Below are positions 1 to 9,025 of a DNA stretch of 64,000 nucleotides, piece after piece (the stretch's first letter is position 1; every line of letters begins with the position of its first letter). This DNA is from Thermoplasmata archaeon (GTDB taxonomy: Archaea; Thermoplasmatota; Thermoplasmata; Lutacidiplasmatales; UBA184): the NCBI GenBank assembly GCA_021817245.1, contig JAKAVQ010000010.1, forward strand, positions 24,583-88,582. The letters are read 5' to 3'. The notes under the pieces are model-generated. The model made no database searches. It had not been told where the DNA came from and was given only the letters and a program-made list of their open reading frames with translations. A program made the position numbers and the translations under genes.

Positions 1-1366
1 ACGCGACCCATCGGGACGCACCGAGCGCTTCGGCTCCCTCGCGGACCGACGGAGAGAGACCGGTGAGCGGGATCTCGATGCTCTGGAGCGCGAACGGGAG
101 CGCGAGGATCGACTGGCTGACGATCACCAGGATCCACACGTTCGGCGCCCCTCCGAGCAAGGGCCGCCAGAACTCGGCGAGCGCGACCGCGAGCACGACC
201 GGCGAGAGCAGAAGGGGGACGAACAGCACGAGGCCGAGCGCGCCCGCCCGCGCGGGACGCCCCTGGACCGCGTACCCGAGCACGATCCCGAGGAGGAGGG
301 CGACGACCGCGGCCCCCGTGGCGAAGAGGAGCGTGTTCGCGACCAGCCCGACCGCACTGACCCCGAGGCGCGCCGTCGTCGCGTCCGAGAAGAGGGCGAC
401 CCAGGCGCTCGCGGGTCCCCGGCTCCCGATCGGCGCGAGCGTGCGGTCGAGGACGGCCGCGAGGAGGACCACGACGCTCCCGAGGACGAGCGCGGTCTCG
501 GCCGCGAGGGCGACGCCGACGACCGACCGCCCGGGGACGGAGCGCCGGCGCGGCCGGGCCCGGCCCGAGGCGCCGCGAAGGCGCCCGAGCAGCGCGAGGT
601 AGGCGACCGTCGGAAGGAGGAAAAGCCCGACCATCGCGAGCGCGAGCGCGCCGGCGGCGGTCGGCTCGAGCGTGAGGGACGCGAGCGACCAGATCCGGGC
701 CTCGACCGTGTAGCATCGGGGACCGCACAGGAGCAGGGGCGGCGCGAACGACAGCGACGAGAACAGGAACGTGAGCAGCCCTCCCGCGGCCGCGCCGACC
801 CAGGTCGGGGCCGCCCATACGTCGACGTACGCGCGCCCCGGCGAACCGCCGAGCGAGGCGACTGTCTCCTCGAGGTCGCGCGGAGCGCTCTCGCCACCGG
901 TCGAGGTGAAGAGGACGACGATCGGGACGTTGAAGGCGAGGTTCGCGACGACGATCGCGGGAAGGCCGGAACCGAACGTCCCGAACCACGGCACGGCCGA
1001 CGAGAGCACCCCGTCCGCGCCGAACAGGTCGAGGACGCCGAAGACGACGATCAGGCTCGGGAGGAGGAACGGGACCAGGAGCAGCGAGCGCAGGATGTCC
1101 CGCCCGGGAAAGGCGTATCGGCCGAAGAAGACCCCGGCGGGGTACCCGAGCGCGACCGCGAGCAGCGCCGACAGGCCCCCCTGCTCGAGGGAGTTCTCGA
1201 TCGACGCGACGTTGAGGGGGCTCGAAACGATGGCGACGATCCCGCCGAGACCCCCGGCCGCCGCGGCGGTGCTCGCGAACAGGACGACCGCCGGCACGAG
1301 GGCGAACAGGACGACGAACGCGAGCGCCGGCGAGAGCGCGAGCATGTCGCGCCCGGAGATCCTCAT
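1..1366 (-). CDS. thiP: Thiamine ABC transporter permease (ThiP-like), partial
   Basis: Integral-membrane permease of an ABC importer, cut by the window edge after about 455 residues; it is absent from the ORF track because no stop lies in the window. My translation of the minus strand gives many hydrophobic segments starting at [17 protein letters not shown] and two permease halves. The second half reaches an EAA-type loop (GAEALGASRWV) at the very edge, which in this family contacts the ATPase. Two fused permease domains of about 530 residues are usual for ThiP. The start ATG overlaps the stop of the upstream binding-protein gene (ATGA), so the two are co-translated. The thiamine assignment rests mainly on the TPP riboswitch ahead of the operon; an iron-type permease of the same fold would look similar. 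Confidence 0.85.
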   Translation of the reverse strand, partial: MRISGRDMLALSPALAFVVLFALVPAVVLFASTAAAAGGLGGIVAIVSSPLNVASIENSLEQGGLSALLAVALGYPAGVFFGRYAFPGRDILRSLLLVPFLLPSLIVVFGVLDLFGADGVLSSAVPWFGTFGSGLPAIVVANLAFNVPIVVLFTSTGGESAPRDLEETVASLGGSPGRAYVDVWAAPTWVGAAAGGLLTFLFSSLSFAPPLLLCGPRCYTVEARIWSLASLTLEPTAAGALALAMVGLFLLPTVAYLALLGRLRGASGRARPRRRSVPGRSVVGVALAAETALVLGSVVVLLAAVLDRTLAPIGSRGPASAWVALFSDATTARLGVSAVGLVANTLLFATGAAVVALLLGIVLGYAVQGRPARAGALGLVLFVPLLLSPVVLAVALAEFWRPLLGGAPNVWILVIVSQSILALPFALQSIEIPLTGLSPSVREGAEALGASRWVA

Positions 1367-2529
1367 GGCGGCAGGAGCTGGTTCGCGAGCTGCTCGTACG
1401 TCGCGACCCAACCCGGAAGGGAACCGGCGACCGCGTCCGGCGTCGTTAGGGCGTTCAGCGGAACGATCGTGGACGGCGGCACCGCGGCGCCGAAGACGGC
1501 CGGCAGAGGGATCGTCGCGTTCGCGGGGTATTCCCACTCGTTCGTCGGGATCTGGGCCTGGACGGCCCCGCTCAGGAACCACTGCTCGAACTCCTGGTCG
1601 AGGGTCAGGTGGCGGGAGCCGGCCACGATCCCGATCCCGTAGACCGTCCGCCAGCCGTACGCGGTGCCGTTCCACCAGCTCACGGTCGAGTTGAACTGAC
1701 CGGCCTGCCCGTAGAAGGCGGCGTAGGCGGGGTCGGTCGAGTAGCTCACGACCATCCGGGGGTTCCCCGGGGGTGTCGAGAACTGGCCGAACGCGGTGCC
1801 CCAATCGGGCGCCGGCTTGTAGGCGAGGTGTGGGAGCATGCTCGTCCAGAACGACGTCCAGTTCTCGTGGAGGACCTGGAGGTAGTATTCCACTTCCCAG
1901 ACGAGGAACTCCTCGCCCGTGATGTCCGTGGTCGGGTCCTCGTAAAGGAACTGGGCCGCCCAGCTGGCGTTCGTCGCCAGCTCGGGGAAGCTCGCGGTGG
2001 CGACCGCGCCCCGGGTCGCCGCGTAGAACGACGCGTTGTAGTCGATCGCCAAGTATCCCCACTCGTACGGGACCGCTCCGAAGGCGGGGCTCAGCTCGCT
2101 CGCGAGCGCCGGCGACACGTTGGCGAGCTCGGGAGGGGCGTACGGGACGAGGAGATGGTGGGCCTCCGCCTGGGGGGCGGTGATCTCGTCGAGCCCGATC
2201 ACGAGGTCCGCCGCGGGGGCGTTCGCCTGCTGGAGGAGCGTGTTCACCAGCGTTCCGCTCGGGTACTCCACGTCGATGCGCACGTGGTGGGCGCTCTCGA
2301 ACGGCGCGAAGACGCTCTCGAACGCCGGCGTCCCGGCGCCCCCGAAAAGACTGGGGTAGGTGTAGACGACGAGCGTGGGTTCGCCGAGCACCGAGTTCAC
2401 GTAGAGCGCAATGCCGACGCCGGCCAGGACGACAACGACCGCCACGGCCGTGGTGGTCACCACGCGGCCGAGCCTCCCGGGCGCTCGCAGGCGTCGTGGC
2501 GGAGCCGGAGCGACGGGGGGTCCGGTCAT
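1363..2529 (-). CDS. thiB: Thiamine ABC transporter substrate-binding protein
   Basis: Extracytoplasmic solute receptor of 388 residues that would deliver thiamine or a phosphate ester to the ThiP permease. A membrane anchor lies at about residues 24-46 ([17 protein letters not shown]), followed by a binding domain beginning [13 protein letters not shown], the usual opening of the ThiB/TbpA family (VxTYDSF type). Later segments such as [15 protein letters not shown] and [13 protein letters not shown] also fit that family. Tyrosines and tryptophans are frequent, as in thiamine-binding pockets. The gene is first in the operon, sits directly behind a TPP riboswitch and overlaps the permease gene by four bases. 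The ATPase subunit must lie beyond the window or elsewhere. Confidence 0.9.
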   Translation of the reverse strand: MTGPPVAPAPPRRLRAPGRLGRVVTTTAVAVVVVLAGVGIALYVNSVLGEPTLVVYTYPSLFGGAGTPAFESVFAPFESAHHVRIDVEYPSGTLVNTLLQQANAPAADLVIGLDEITAPQAEAHHLLVPYAPPELANVSPALASELSPAFGAVPYEWGYLAIDYNASFYAATRGAVATASFPELATNASWAAQFLYEDPTTDITGEEFLVWEVEYYLQVLHENWTSFWTSMLPHLAYKPAPDWGTAFGQFSTPPGNPRMVVSYSTDPAYAAFYGQAGQFNSTVSWWNGTAYGWRTVYGIGIVAGSRHLTLDQEFEQWFLSGAVQAQIPTNEWEYPANATIPLPAVFGAAVPPSTIVPLNALTTPDAVAGSLPGWVATYEQLANQLLPP

Positions 2530-2561
2530 CCTCGACCGCGACCGGTCGAGAGTCCTCTCAA
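2530..2561 (-). promoter_or_regulatory. Expression platform of the thiB riboswitch
   Basis: Read on the minus strand, a GAGAG-GA-CTCTC hairpin is followed by a perfect 7-bp hairpin CTCGACC/GGTCGAG that ends against the thiB start codon. The last CTC of the first hairpin is the first CTC of the second, so both cannot form at once. The distal hairpin would bury the bases just before the AUG. No U-run follows, so control of translation initiation is more likely than termination. The regulatory direction is inference. Confidence 0.6.
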
Positions 2562-2567
2562 GGGCGG

Positions 2568-2672
2568 CATCGCAATCCCTTCGCGGGCATTATCCCGTGC
2601 AGGTTCGTGGGGTCGACGGGACGCTGTCCCGTCCTCTCAGCCGGTGCCCAGCTCCCCCTGCGGGACCTCGGA
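2568..2672 (-). promoter_or_regulatory. TPP riboswitch (THI element)
   Basis: The minus strand carries the invariant pieces of the thiamine pyrophosphate aptamer in order. A GGGG of P2 is followed by a GCTGG/CCGGC hairpin and CTGAGA. Next comes a perfect GACGGGAC/GTCCCGTC side hairpin, then ACCCC closing P2. Finally there is GAACCTG, a CGGG-ATAATG-CCCG hairpin and GCGAAGGGA. CTGAGA and the GGATAAT...GCGAAGGGA block are the diagnostic pyrimidine- and pyrophosphate-binding elements. The aptamer ends about 40 bases before thiB, which fixes the likely substrate of that transporter. TPP riboswitches are known from Thermoplasma-type archaea, so this is also a mild taxonomic hint. Confidence 0.93.
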
Positions 2673-2723
2673 CGACCCGCCGGGAATTAAGGTTTGAGGC
2701 GGGCGCGGACGCGGGCCCACCGT

Positions 2724-2730
2724 CTTATAG
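2724..2730 (+). promoter_or_regulatory. TATA box of pdxS
   Basis: CTTATAG stands out in GC-rich DNA and ends 32 bases before the pdxS ATG. This supports the ATG at 2762 rather than the longer open frame in the ORF track. Confidence 0.6.
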
Positions 2731-2761
2731 ACCTCCGCGATTTTCCGGTTTGGACTTCTCA

Positions 2762-3709
2762 ATGGCCGACCTGATGGGAAAGCTCCGGTTCGGGACCGAG
2801 CTCGTGAAGCGCGGGTTCGCCCGCATGCAGCAGGGGGGCGTGATCATGGACGTCACGAACGCCGACCAGGCCGGGATCGCGGAGGAGGCCGGCGCTGTCG
2901 CCGTGATGGCGCTCGAGCGCGTCCCTTCCGATATCCGGGCGATGGGCGGCGTGGCCCGGATGGCCGACCCCCAGAAGATTCGCGAGATCCGGGAGCGGGT
3001 CTCGATACCGGTGATGGCGAAGTGCCGCATCGGCCACACCGCCGAAGCGCAGATCCTTCAGGCCCTCGCGGTCGACATGATCGACGAGTCCGAGGTGCTG
3101 ACGCCGGCCGACCCGTTCCAGCACGTCGACAAGAAGCCGTTCAAGGTCCCATTCGTCTGCGGCGCCCGCAACCTCGGCGAGGCGTTGCGGCGGATCGACG
3201 AAGGGGCCGCGATGATCCGGACGAAGGGCGAGGCGGGCACCGGCAACGTCGTCGAGGCGGTGCGGCACATCCGCCAGATGAACTACGACATCCGCGAGGT
3301 CCTCGGTCTGAGCAAGAAGGACGTCGCCGCGTGGGCGAAGAAGGAGCGGGTCTCCGAGGCGACCGTCCTCGAGGTCCGCGAGCTGAAGCGCCTGCCCGTC
3401 GTCAATTTCGCGGCGGGCGGGATCGCGACACCGGCCGACGCGGCGCTCTGTCGGGAGCTCGGGGTCGACGGCGTGTTCGTCGGCAGCGGGATCTTCAAGT
3501 CGCAGCATCCGATGAAGGTCGCCCGGGCGATCGTCGAGGCCTCGTTGCATTACGACGACCCCGACGTGCTCGCGCGAGTCTCGACCGGTCTCGGCGAGGC
3601 GATGCGCGGCCTCGACGTGGCGACCCTGCCCGCCGAGCAGCTGCTCCAAGGCCGGGAGTCGGAGCCGCTCGACTCGGGCGCGCGACGGCATCCCCCGACC
3701 GCGGCGTGA
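2762..3709 (+). CDS. pdxS: Pyridoxal 5'-phosphate synthase subunit PdxS
   Basis: Cytosolic TIM-barrel subunit of the DXP-independent vitamin B6 pathway; it joins ribose 5-phosphate, glyceraldehyde 3-phosphate and ammonia into PLP. The product has 315 residues, slightly over the usual 290-300. Family blocks are plain: [19 protein letters not shown] near the N terminus, [14 protein letters not shown] with the first catalytic lysine, [18 protein letters not shown] with the second, and [15 protein letters not shown] near the phosphate site. The ORF track extends the frame upstream through the promoter, but homology begins at [11 protein letters not shown]. The ammonia-supplying glutaminase PdxT is not next to it. 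No operon partner is evident; the next gene is 64 bases away. Confidence 0.97.
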   Translation: MADLMGKLRFGTELVKRGFARMQQGGVIMDVTNADQAGIAEEAGAVAVMALERVPSDIRAMGGVARMADPQKIREIRERVSIPVMAKCRIGHTAEAQILQALAVDMIDESEVLTPADPFQHVDKKPFKVPFVCGARNLGEALRRIDEGAAMIRTKGEAGTGNVVEAVRHIRQMNYDIREVLGLSKKDVAAWAKKERVSEATVLEVRELKRLPVVNFAAGGIATPADAALCRELGVDGVFVGSGIFKSQHPMKVARAIVEASLHYDDPDVLARVSTGLGEAMRGLDVATLPAEQLLQGRESEPLDSGARRHPPTAA

Positions 3710-3773
3710 CCCCTCGGACCCGACCGTGCCGTCCGCCGATGAGCTGAAACCCGAGGGACGATAGTCCTCGACC

Positions 3774-4907
3774 GTGCGGATCGTCCAGGTCTCCCCGTTC
3801 TTCCACCCTCACGCCGGCGGGGTGGAGTCGCACGTCCGAGGGCTGGCCGGTGAATTCACCCGCGAGGGCCACGACGTCACCGTCGTGACGTCCCGCTACG
3901 ACCGGCACCTTCCCGCGGAGGAGTCGTTCGAGGGGTACCGGATCCGGCGGTCGAGGACGCTCGGGATCGCGCTCAACACTCCGATCGATGTCGGCACGGG
4001 CCGACTCCTTCGGTCCCTCCCGGCGGACATCGTCCACCTCCACTATCCTCCGCCGCTCACGTCGTACTTCGCCACCCGTGCGCTCGCGGCGACGCGGGTC
4101 CCGATCTGCCTCACCTACCACTGCGACCTCTTCCTCGGAGGACTCGGCGGCCGGGCGCTCGCCGCCCTCTACCAGCGGGCGTTCCTGCCGCCGACCCTGC
4201 GCCGCGTCGACCGGATCGTCGTGCACACCCGCAGTTACGGGGACACGTCCGCCGTGCTGCGCGGGCGCACCCTCTCGGTCATCCCGTCGGTGGTCGACCT
4301 GGCCCGCTTCCGTCCCGGGCTCGACGCGAGCGCGCTCCGTGGCGACCTGAGGCTCGAGGGGAAGCGGGTGCTCGGCTTCACCGGGCGACTCGTTCCCCAC
4401 AAGGGCGTCGACGTGATCCTCGAGGCGCTCTCGCTCCTCCCGAAGGATGTCGTGCTGCTCGTCGTCGGGGCCGGTCCGCGGCTGCCGAGCCTCATCGGCC
4501 ACGCGCGCCGCCTCGGCGTCGAGGGCCGCGTTCGCTTCTGTCCCGCGGTCTCCGACGACGAGCTCCCCCGGTACCTCGCGCTCGCCGACGTCTTCGTCTT
4601 CCCGAGCCAGAACCGGCTCGAGGGGTTCGGCCTCGTCGTCGCCGAAGCGATGGCGGCCGGTCTGCCGGTCGTGATCGCCGACATGCCCGGGGTGCGCGAG
4701 GTCATCGAGCCCGGCACGGAGGGGCTGCTCACCGAACCGCTCCTCGCGCCGGACCTCGCTGAAAAGGTCCGCCGCCTCCTCGACCAGCCCGAACTCGCGC
4801 GGACGATGGGTGCGGCCGGGCGGCGACGGGCGGAGGCCCGCTACGGGCTCGCAACCGTCGCGCGCGAGCTCCTCACTCTTTACGAAGACCTGCGCGCAAC
4901 TGGTTGA
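3774..4907 (+). CDS. Glycosyltransferase family 4 (GT-B fold)
   Basis: Retaining glycosyltransferase of 377 residues that would transfer a sugar from a nucleotide donor to a lipid, glycan or other acceptor at the inner face of the membrane. The N-terminal acceptor half opens VSPFFHPHAGGVESHVRGLA, with the glycine-rich loop typical of GT4. The C-terminal donor half contains GFTGRLVPHKGVDVILEAL and the EGFGLVVAEAMAAGLPVV block, whose acidic residues bind the nucleotide sugar. Translation starts at GTG, since the frame has no earlier plausible start. Its 3' end overlaps the convergent pyrF gene by 35 bases. Donor and acceptor cannot be read from the sequence. Confidence 0.9.
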   Translation: MRIVQVSPFFHPHAGGVESHVRGLAGEFTREGHDVTVVTSRYDRHLPAEESFEGYRIRRSRTLGIALNTPIDVGTGRLLRSLPADIVHLHYPPPLTSYFATRALAATRVPICLTYHCDLFLGGLGGRALAALYQRAFLPPTLRRVDRIVVHTRSYGDTSAVLRGRTLSVIPSVVDLARFRPGLDASALRGDLRLEGKRVLGFTGRLVPHKGVDVILEALSLLPKDVVLLVVGAGPRLPSLIGHARRLGVEGRVRFCPAVSDDELPRYLALADVFVFPSQNRLEGFGLVVAEAMAAGLPVVIADMPGVREVIEPGTEGLLTEPLLAPDLAEKVRRLLDQPELARTMGAAGRRRAEARYGLATVARELLTLYEDLRATG

Positions 4908-5715
4908 TCTGGACCTTGAGGCGCTCGGCCTCCGCGCCGGCCGCGCGCTTCCAGTCGGCACCCGAGGAGGCGTAGAGGATGCTGCGCGAGGCGTTGACGA
5001 CCAGCGCGCGACCCCGCGCATCGACGCCTTCCCGCACGGCGGTCGAGAGCGAGCCTCCCTGGGCCCCGACGCCGGGGACGAGGATCGGGATCCCGTTGCC
5101 GAGCGCGGCGCGCGCGTGGCGGAACGCGTCCGAGAACGTCGCCCCGATGACCACCCCGAGGTTCCCGTGCGCGTGGGCGAGCCGTCGGACCTCGCCCACG
5201 ACCGCAAGCCAGAGCGGCCCGCGGGGCGTGGGGATCTCCTGGAAGTCGAGCGCGCCCGGGTTCGACGAGTGGGCGACCACGAACGCACCGTGCGCGCTGT
5301 CGTCCAGGAACGGCTGGAGCGTTTCCCAGCCGAGCCAGGGAGTGAGCGTCACCGCGTCGAACCCCAGCGCCCGGAACGCCCCGTCGCGGTGCATGCGCAT
5401 CACGTTCGGGATGTCGTTCGCCTTGAGGTCGAGGATTCGTAGGCGGGTCGGCCCGATCTTCTTCGGCAGCGACGCGAGGACCTCGATCCCCTTCGGGCCG
5501 TACTGGAGGTAAGCGCCGAGCTGCATCTTGTACGCAGCGGCGTGCGGGTACGTCGCCTGGAGGACCCCGCCGAGGAACCGCTCGAGCTGGGCTCGCGGCG
5601 CGAGCCGCTTGAGCGCCTTCGGCATCATCGCGGGGTCGGGGTCGAGCCCGACGCAGACGAGGGAGTTCCGGGCGGCGAGGATCCGGTCGACCTTTTGGTT
5701 GAACCTGAGCGCCAA
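4873..5715 (-). CDS. pyrF: Orotidine 5'-phosphate decarboxylase, type 2
   Basis: Last step of UMP synthesis: decarboxylation of orotidine 5'-phosphate. The product has 280 residues and belongs to the longer type-2 PyrF group. The N terminus reads NSLVCVGLDPDP, the family signature. DLKANDI at about residues 96-102 supplies the D-x-K-x-x-D catalytic array, and VPGVGAQGGS near residue 220 forms the phosphate loop. The ORF track starts at a TTG at 5742. I prefer the TTG at 5715 because homology begins there and a T-rich TATA-like element lies about 27 bases upstream on the minus strand. No ATG is available near the N terminus, so the start stays uncertain by nine codons. Confidence 0.9.
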   Translation of the reverse strand: MALRFNQKVDRILAARNSLVCVGLDPDPAMMPKALKRLAPRAQLERFLGGVLQATYPHAAAYKMQLGAYLQYGPKGIEVLASLPKKIGPTRLRILDLKANDIPNVMRMHRDGAFRALGFDAVTLTPWLGWETLQPFLDDSAHGAFVVAHSSNPGALDFQEIPTPRGPLWLAVVGEVRRLAHAHGNLGVVIGATFSDAFRHARAALGNGIPILVPGVGAQGGSLSTAVREGVDARGRALVVNASRSILYASSGADWKRAAGAEAERLKVQINQLRAGLRKE

Positions 5716-5864
5716 GTCGCTCGGGCATCGTGCGCGGGGCAAAAGGCTTGCCGCCGCACGGCCTCGGGGCCGGGGCGCGCGGGGCCGGCCCGCCGTTCAT
5801 CGCCCGCGGGGGCCGCGGCAGCTTTATCGGTACCCGCCGTTCCTCGCGCTCGGTCCCGCGCGCG

Positions 5865-7031
5865 ATGGCTCCCGCCGAACCTTCCACGGCCCCTCCCGAG
5901 GTGCGACTGCGCGACCTCCGTGCCGAGACCTCTCCGGTCGAGCTGGTCGCCCGCGTCGTCTCGTTCGAACGACGGGAGATCACCCGCCAGTCCGACGGGA
6001 GCCGCCGGCCCCTCCTCTCGGGCCTCCTGAGCGACGGCAGCGCCACGGTCCGGTTCACCTGGTGGGACCCGCCCAAGGAGGGTATCGAGAGAGGCACCGT
6101 ATTGAGGGCGGTCGGCGCCGAGGTCCGAGAGTTCCGCGGCAAGCCCGAGGTATCGTTCACCTGGCGGACCCGGGTCGGCCCGGCGAGCCCGGCCGAACTG
6201 CCGCGGATCGCAGCGGAGGACCTGCCCCGGAGGTCCGTTCGGGAGCTCGCCCCGCCCGACGAAGGGTTCCGGGTCGAGGTGCGCGTCGTCCGGGTCGCGC
6301 CTCGGTCGGTCACCGTCGGGGAGGAACGCCGCGTCGTCCACGACGGGCTCGTGGCCGACCGGACCGGTGCGATCGCGCTCTCCGCGTGGAGCGACTTCGG
6401 ACTGCGGCCGGGAGAGGCCGTCGACATCCTCGGGGCGTACGTACGGACCTTCCGCAACCGGCCCCAGCTCGTCCTCGACGAACGGTCGACGGTCCTCCGC
6501 GTCGACGGCCGGGACCTTCCCGAGCCCGCCACCTTCCTCGCGTCGGCCCCCCGCACGATCGCCCGCGTGGAAGACGAAGGCGGGGGCGAGGCGGTGGCGG
6601 TCGAGGGGATTGTCGTGGGACTACTGCCCCCGAGCGGGCTTGTCTACCGGTGCCCGACGTGCCACCGGTCGGTCAAGAACGGCCTCTGCCGGGTCCACGG
6701 CACCGTGGACGGCCAGGCCGACCTGAGGGCCCGGATCGTCCTCGACGACGGGACGGGCGCCCTGACCGTGAACGCCGGGCGCGCCGACACCGAACGACTT
6801 TCGGGGATGACGCTCGAAGAGGCGCAGCGCCGTCTGCGCGAGCAACCCGACCCGACGCTCCTCGAGGAGCGGATCTTCGAGCACCTGTTCGGCCGCCGCC
6901 TGCGCGTCCGCGGCCTCGGCACGAAGGACGACTTCGGCGTTACCATCACCCCCGAGTCGATCGAGACGGTCGAGCTCGACCTTTCCTCCACGGCCGACGA
7001 GCTCTCCGCCCGCCTCGGGGGGAACCGATAG
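5865..7031 (+). CDS. rpa: Replication protein A, zinc-finger subunit
   Basis: Single-stranded DNA-binding protein of 388 residues used in replication, repair and recombination. Three OB-fold regions can be followed at about residues 15-105, 120-205 and 230-380. The third carries a zinc finger, CPTCHRSVKNGLCRVHG, near residue 255, as in euryarchaeal RPA. The ORF track extends 45 codons upstream. The ATG at 5865 is preferred because a TTTAT element lies about 35 bases before it and the upstream codons are low-complexity. The stop overlaps by one base the GTG start of the next gene, an RPA-associated protein, so the two form an operon. Confidence 0.9.
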   Translation: MAPAEPSTAPPEVRLRDLRAETSPVELVARVVSFERREITRQSDGSRRPLLSGLLSDGSATVRFTWWDPPKEGIERGTVLRAVGAEVREFRGKPEVSFTWRTRVGPASPAELPRIAAEDLPRRSVRELAPPDEGFRVEVRVVRVAPRSVTVGEERRVVHDGLVADRTGAIALSAWSDFGLRPGEAVDILGAYVRTFRNRPQLVLDERSTVLRVDGRDLPEPATFLASAPRTIARVEDEGGGEAVAVEGIVVGLLPPSGLVYRCPTCHRSVKNGLCRVHGTVDGQADLRARIVLDDGTGALTVNAGRADTERLSGMTLEEAQRRLREQPDPTLLEERIFEHLFGRRLRVRGLGTKDDFGVTITPESIETVELDLSSTADELSARLGGNR

Positions 7032-7951
7032 TGGCGTTGCGCGAACTGGCCTGGCGCGTGACGACCCGCGAGCTCGAGGGCTCGCTCGAGGAGGAGCCAG
7101 GCGAAGGAGAGCGCGCGGCGTCGTATCTTGTGAGCCCGTTCGGTGCGCGGATGAACCGCGTCCTCGTCGCGGGCACGCTTTCGCCGGCCGAGCCGATCGG
7201 TCGGGACGCTTCGCAGCCGTTCTGGCGCGCGCGCCTGAACGACCCGACGGGCGCGGTGGCCGTCACCGCAGGGTCGTTCCAGCCCCGGGCGATGGCCGCC
7301 CTTCGCTCCTCGACCGCCCCGCGACCCGCGGTCGTGGTCGGCAAGGTCCACCTCTACCGGGGCCGGGACGGGGTCGGGTACGTCTCCGTGCGGGCGGAGG
7401 CGGTCCGTTTCGTCGGCGAAACGGACGAACGAGGGGTCCTCGCCGACGTCGTCCGCCAGACCCTCGACCGGCTCGACCTCGTCGACCGCCTCGCCGCCGA
7501 GCCCGACCTCTCCGACGAGACGCTCGCCGCCGAAGGCGTGCCGCGGGTCTGGGCCCGGGCGGCGCGCATCGCCCTTCGCCGCTACCCGAACGTCGACCGG
7601 CCCGGCTTCCGCGACGAGCTGCGCACGGCGATCCGTCGGGTCGCCGGCGACTCCGGGCCGATCGCCGCGCCGGAACCCCTTCCGCCGACCGTGACCGTCA
7701 CGCGCACCCCACCTCCTCGAGCTCCGCCCCCCGCGCCTACCGCCGCCGAGCGCGACGAGGAGGCGGTCTTCCTCGACCTGCTCGACGAGATCGCCGACGT
7801 CGCGGTCGACGGCTACGCCGACCTCAAAGAGCTCCTCGCCCGGGTCGGGGCCCGGGGAATCGCGGCGGTCCGTGCCGAGGCAATCCTCAATCGGCTCGAA
7901 GAGGAGGGCGTCCTCGAGGAGCCGATCGTCGGGAAGCTTCGCCGGGCCTGA
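7031..7951 (+). CDS. RPA-associated protein (COG3390-like)
   Basis: Partner of archaeal RPA, encoded directly behind it in many Euryarchaeota. The protein has 306 residues. The N-terminal OB fold (RMNRVLVAGTLSPAEPIG to VVGKVHLYRGRDGVGYVSVRAEAVRFV) is followed by a helical region and a proline-rich linker at about residues 225-245. The C terminus looks like a winged helix (LLDEIADVAVDGYADLKELLARVGARG). The GTG start overlaps the rpa stop as TAGTG, so translation is probably coupled. The protein most likely forms a complex with the RPA subunit on single-stranded DNA; this comes from family knowledge and synteny. Confidence 0.85.
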   Translation: MALRELAWRVTTRELEGSLEEEPGEGERAASYLVSPFGARMNRVLVAGTLSPAEPIGRDASQPFWRARLNDPTGAVAVTAGSFQPRAMAALRSSTAPRPAVVVGKVHLYRGRDGVGYVSVRAEAVRFVGETDERGVLADVVRQTLDRLDLVDRLAAEPDLSDETLAAEGVPRVWARAARIALRRYPNVDRPGFRDELRTAIRRVAGDSGPIAAPEPLPPTVTVTRTPPPRAPPPAPTAAERDEEAVFLDLLDEIADVAVDGYADLKELLARVGARGIAAVRAEAILNRLEEEGVLEEPIVGKLRRA

Positions 7952-7972
7952 CCGACCCCTTGCCCGGACGAG

Positions 7973-7981
7973 GATTTATAT
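7973..7981 (+). promoter_or_regulatory. TATA box of the FKBP gene
   Basis: GATTTATAT lies in the 135-base gap after the RPA pair. The FKBP ATG follows 105 bases later, so this gene would have an unusually long leader of about 80 bases for this genome. Confidence 0.5.
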
Positions 7982-8086
7982 CGCCCCCCGGCTCGGGGCT
8001 CGGGGGAATGAGGAACACCTGTCTCTCCGAACTCGTGACGAGACCAGCGACACGCTGACCCCCAACCCGACCGCACGGTAAGACCC

Positions 8087-9007
8087 ATGGCGAACCCGAA
8101 CCGGCCGTCCCTCCTTCTCCCCATCGTCCTGGTCGTCGTGGTGCTGGTCGCCGCGGGCGTGGGTACCGTGCTCCTCTACGAGCACAACAACGTGCGGCCC
8201 ACGGCCCCCATCCGCGTCGTGCAGGTCGGGGACAACGTCACCGTGAACTACATCGGCTACTTCGGGAGCGGACCCCAGGCGGGCCGGGTCTTCGACACCT
8301 CGATCTACTCGGTCGCGACGAACAACCTGACGTGGCCCAAGTCGCTCGAGTTCTCCTACCGCGGGAGCGCCGCCGCGTACTCCCCGCTCCCCGTACACGT
8401 CGGGCCGTCCGCGCCCCCGGGCGGATATGCGGTCGGCGGTCTCACGTTCTCGAGCGTCGTCCCGGGGTTCTGGCAGGGGCTCCTCGGCCTGCCGGTCAAC
8501 ACGAGCCAGACCGTCCCCGTGCCGCCGGACCTCGGCTACGGGCCGGGGAACCCGGCGTGCCTCGTCCTCCGACCGCTGACGACCACCGTGCCGGTGACGG
8601 TGAACGTTCCGCCGGCGAACTTCACGAAGAGCTACCCGGGCACGAACGCGACCCCGGGGGTCGAGTTCGTCGACCCGACGTATGGGTGGAACGACCTTAT
8701 CCTCTCCGCGAACGCCTCCGCGGTGGTCGTCGAGAACCTTCCATCGGTCGGCTGGACCGTGCCCGGTACCGGCTGGCCCGTCGTGGTGACGAACGTCACG
8801 ACGACGACGATCACGGTCACGAACCGACTCGCGCTCTCCGACCAGGGTCTCGTCCTGGGCCAAGGCACCGCCCCGAGCGGCTGCTCCCAGTCGAAGTACA
8901 TCGTCTCCGCCGTGGACCCCGCGGAAGGGACGTACACCCAGGACTTCAACCCCGAGGTCGACGGCCAGACGCTCGTCTTCGTCGTCAGCGTCTACGAGTT
9001 CTACTAG
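8087..9007 (+). CDS. Membrane-anchored FKBP-type peptidyl-prolyl isomerase
   Basis: Predicted extracytoplasmic prolyl isomerase and chaperone of 306 residues. An N-terminal hydrophobic anchor (about residues 9-30) is followed by an FKBP domain. GDNVTVNYIGYFGSG and GRVFDTSIYS form the first half, and VVPGFWQGLLGLPVN...VPPDLGYGPGN the second, matching the family's iPGfe.aLlGM and vppe.aYG blocks. A long Thr/Asn/Val-rich C-terminal part resembles the insert-in-flap domain of archaeal long FKBPs but is much enlarged. Many NxT/NxS sequons suit a glycosylated surface protein. The convergent coiled-coil gene begins 18 bases further on. Confidence 0.82.
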   Translation: MANPNRPSLLLPIVLVVVVLVAAGVGTVLLYEHNNVRPTAPIRVVQVGDNVTVNYIGYFGSGPQAGRVFDTSIYSVATNNLTWPKSLEFSYRGSAAAYSPLPVHVGPSAPPGGYAVGGLTFSSVVPGFWQGLLGLPVNTSQTVPVPPDLGYGPGNPACLVLRPLTTTVPVTVNVPPANFTKSYPGTNATPGVEFVDPTYGWNDLILSANASAVVVENLPSVGWTVPGTGWPVVVTNVTTTTITVTNRLALSDQGLVLGQGTAPSGCSQSKYIVSAVDPAEGTYTQDFNPEVDGQTLVFVVSVYEFY

Positions 9008-9025
9008 GCCAGGACCGGCCCCGGC

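Noticed and set aside
124-897. 257-residue minus-strand ORF in the track
   Set aside because: It is arginine/serine-rich and out of frame. The permease frame that starts at 1366 gives clean membrane helices and the EAA loop.
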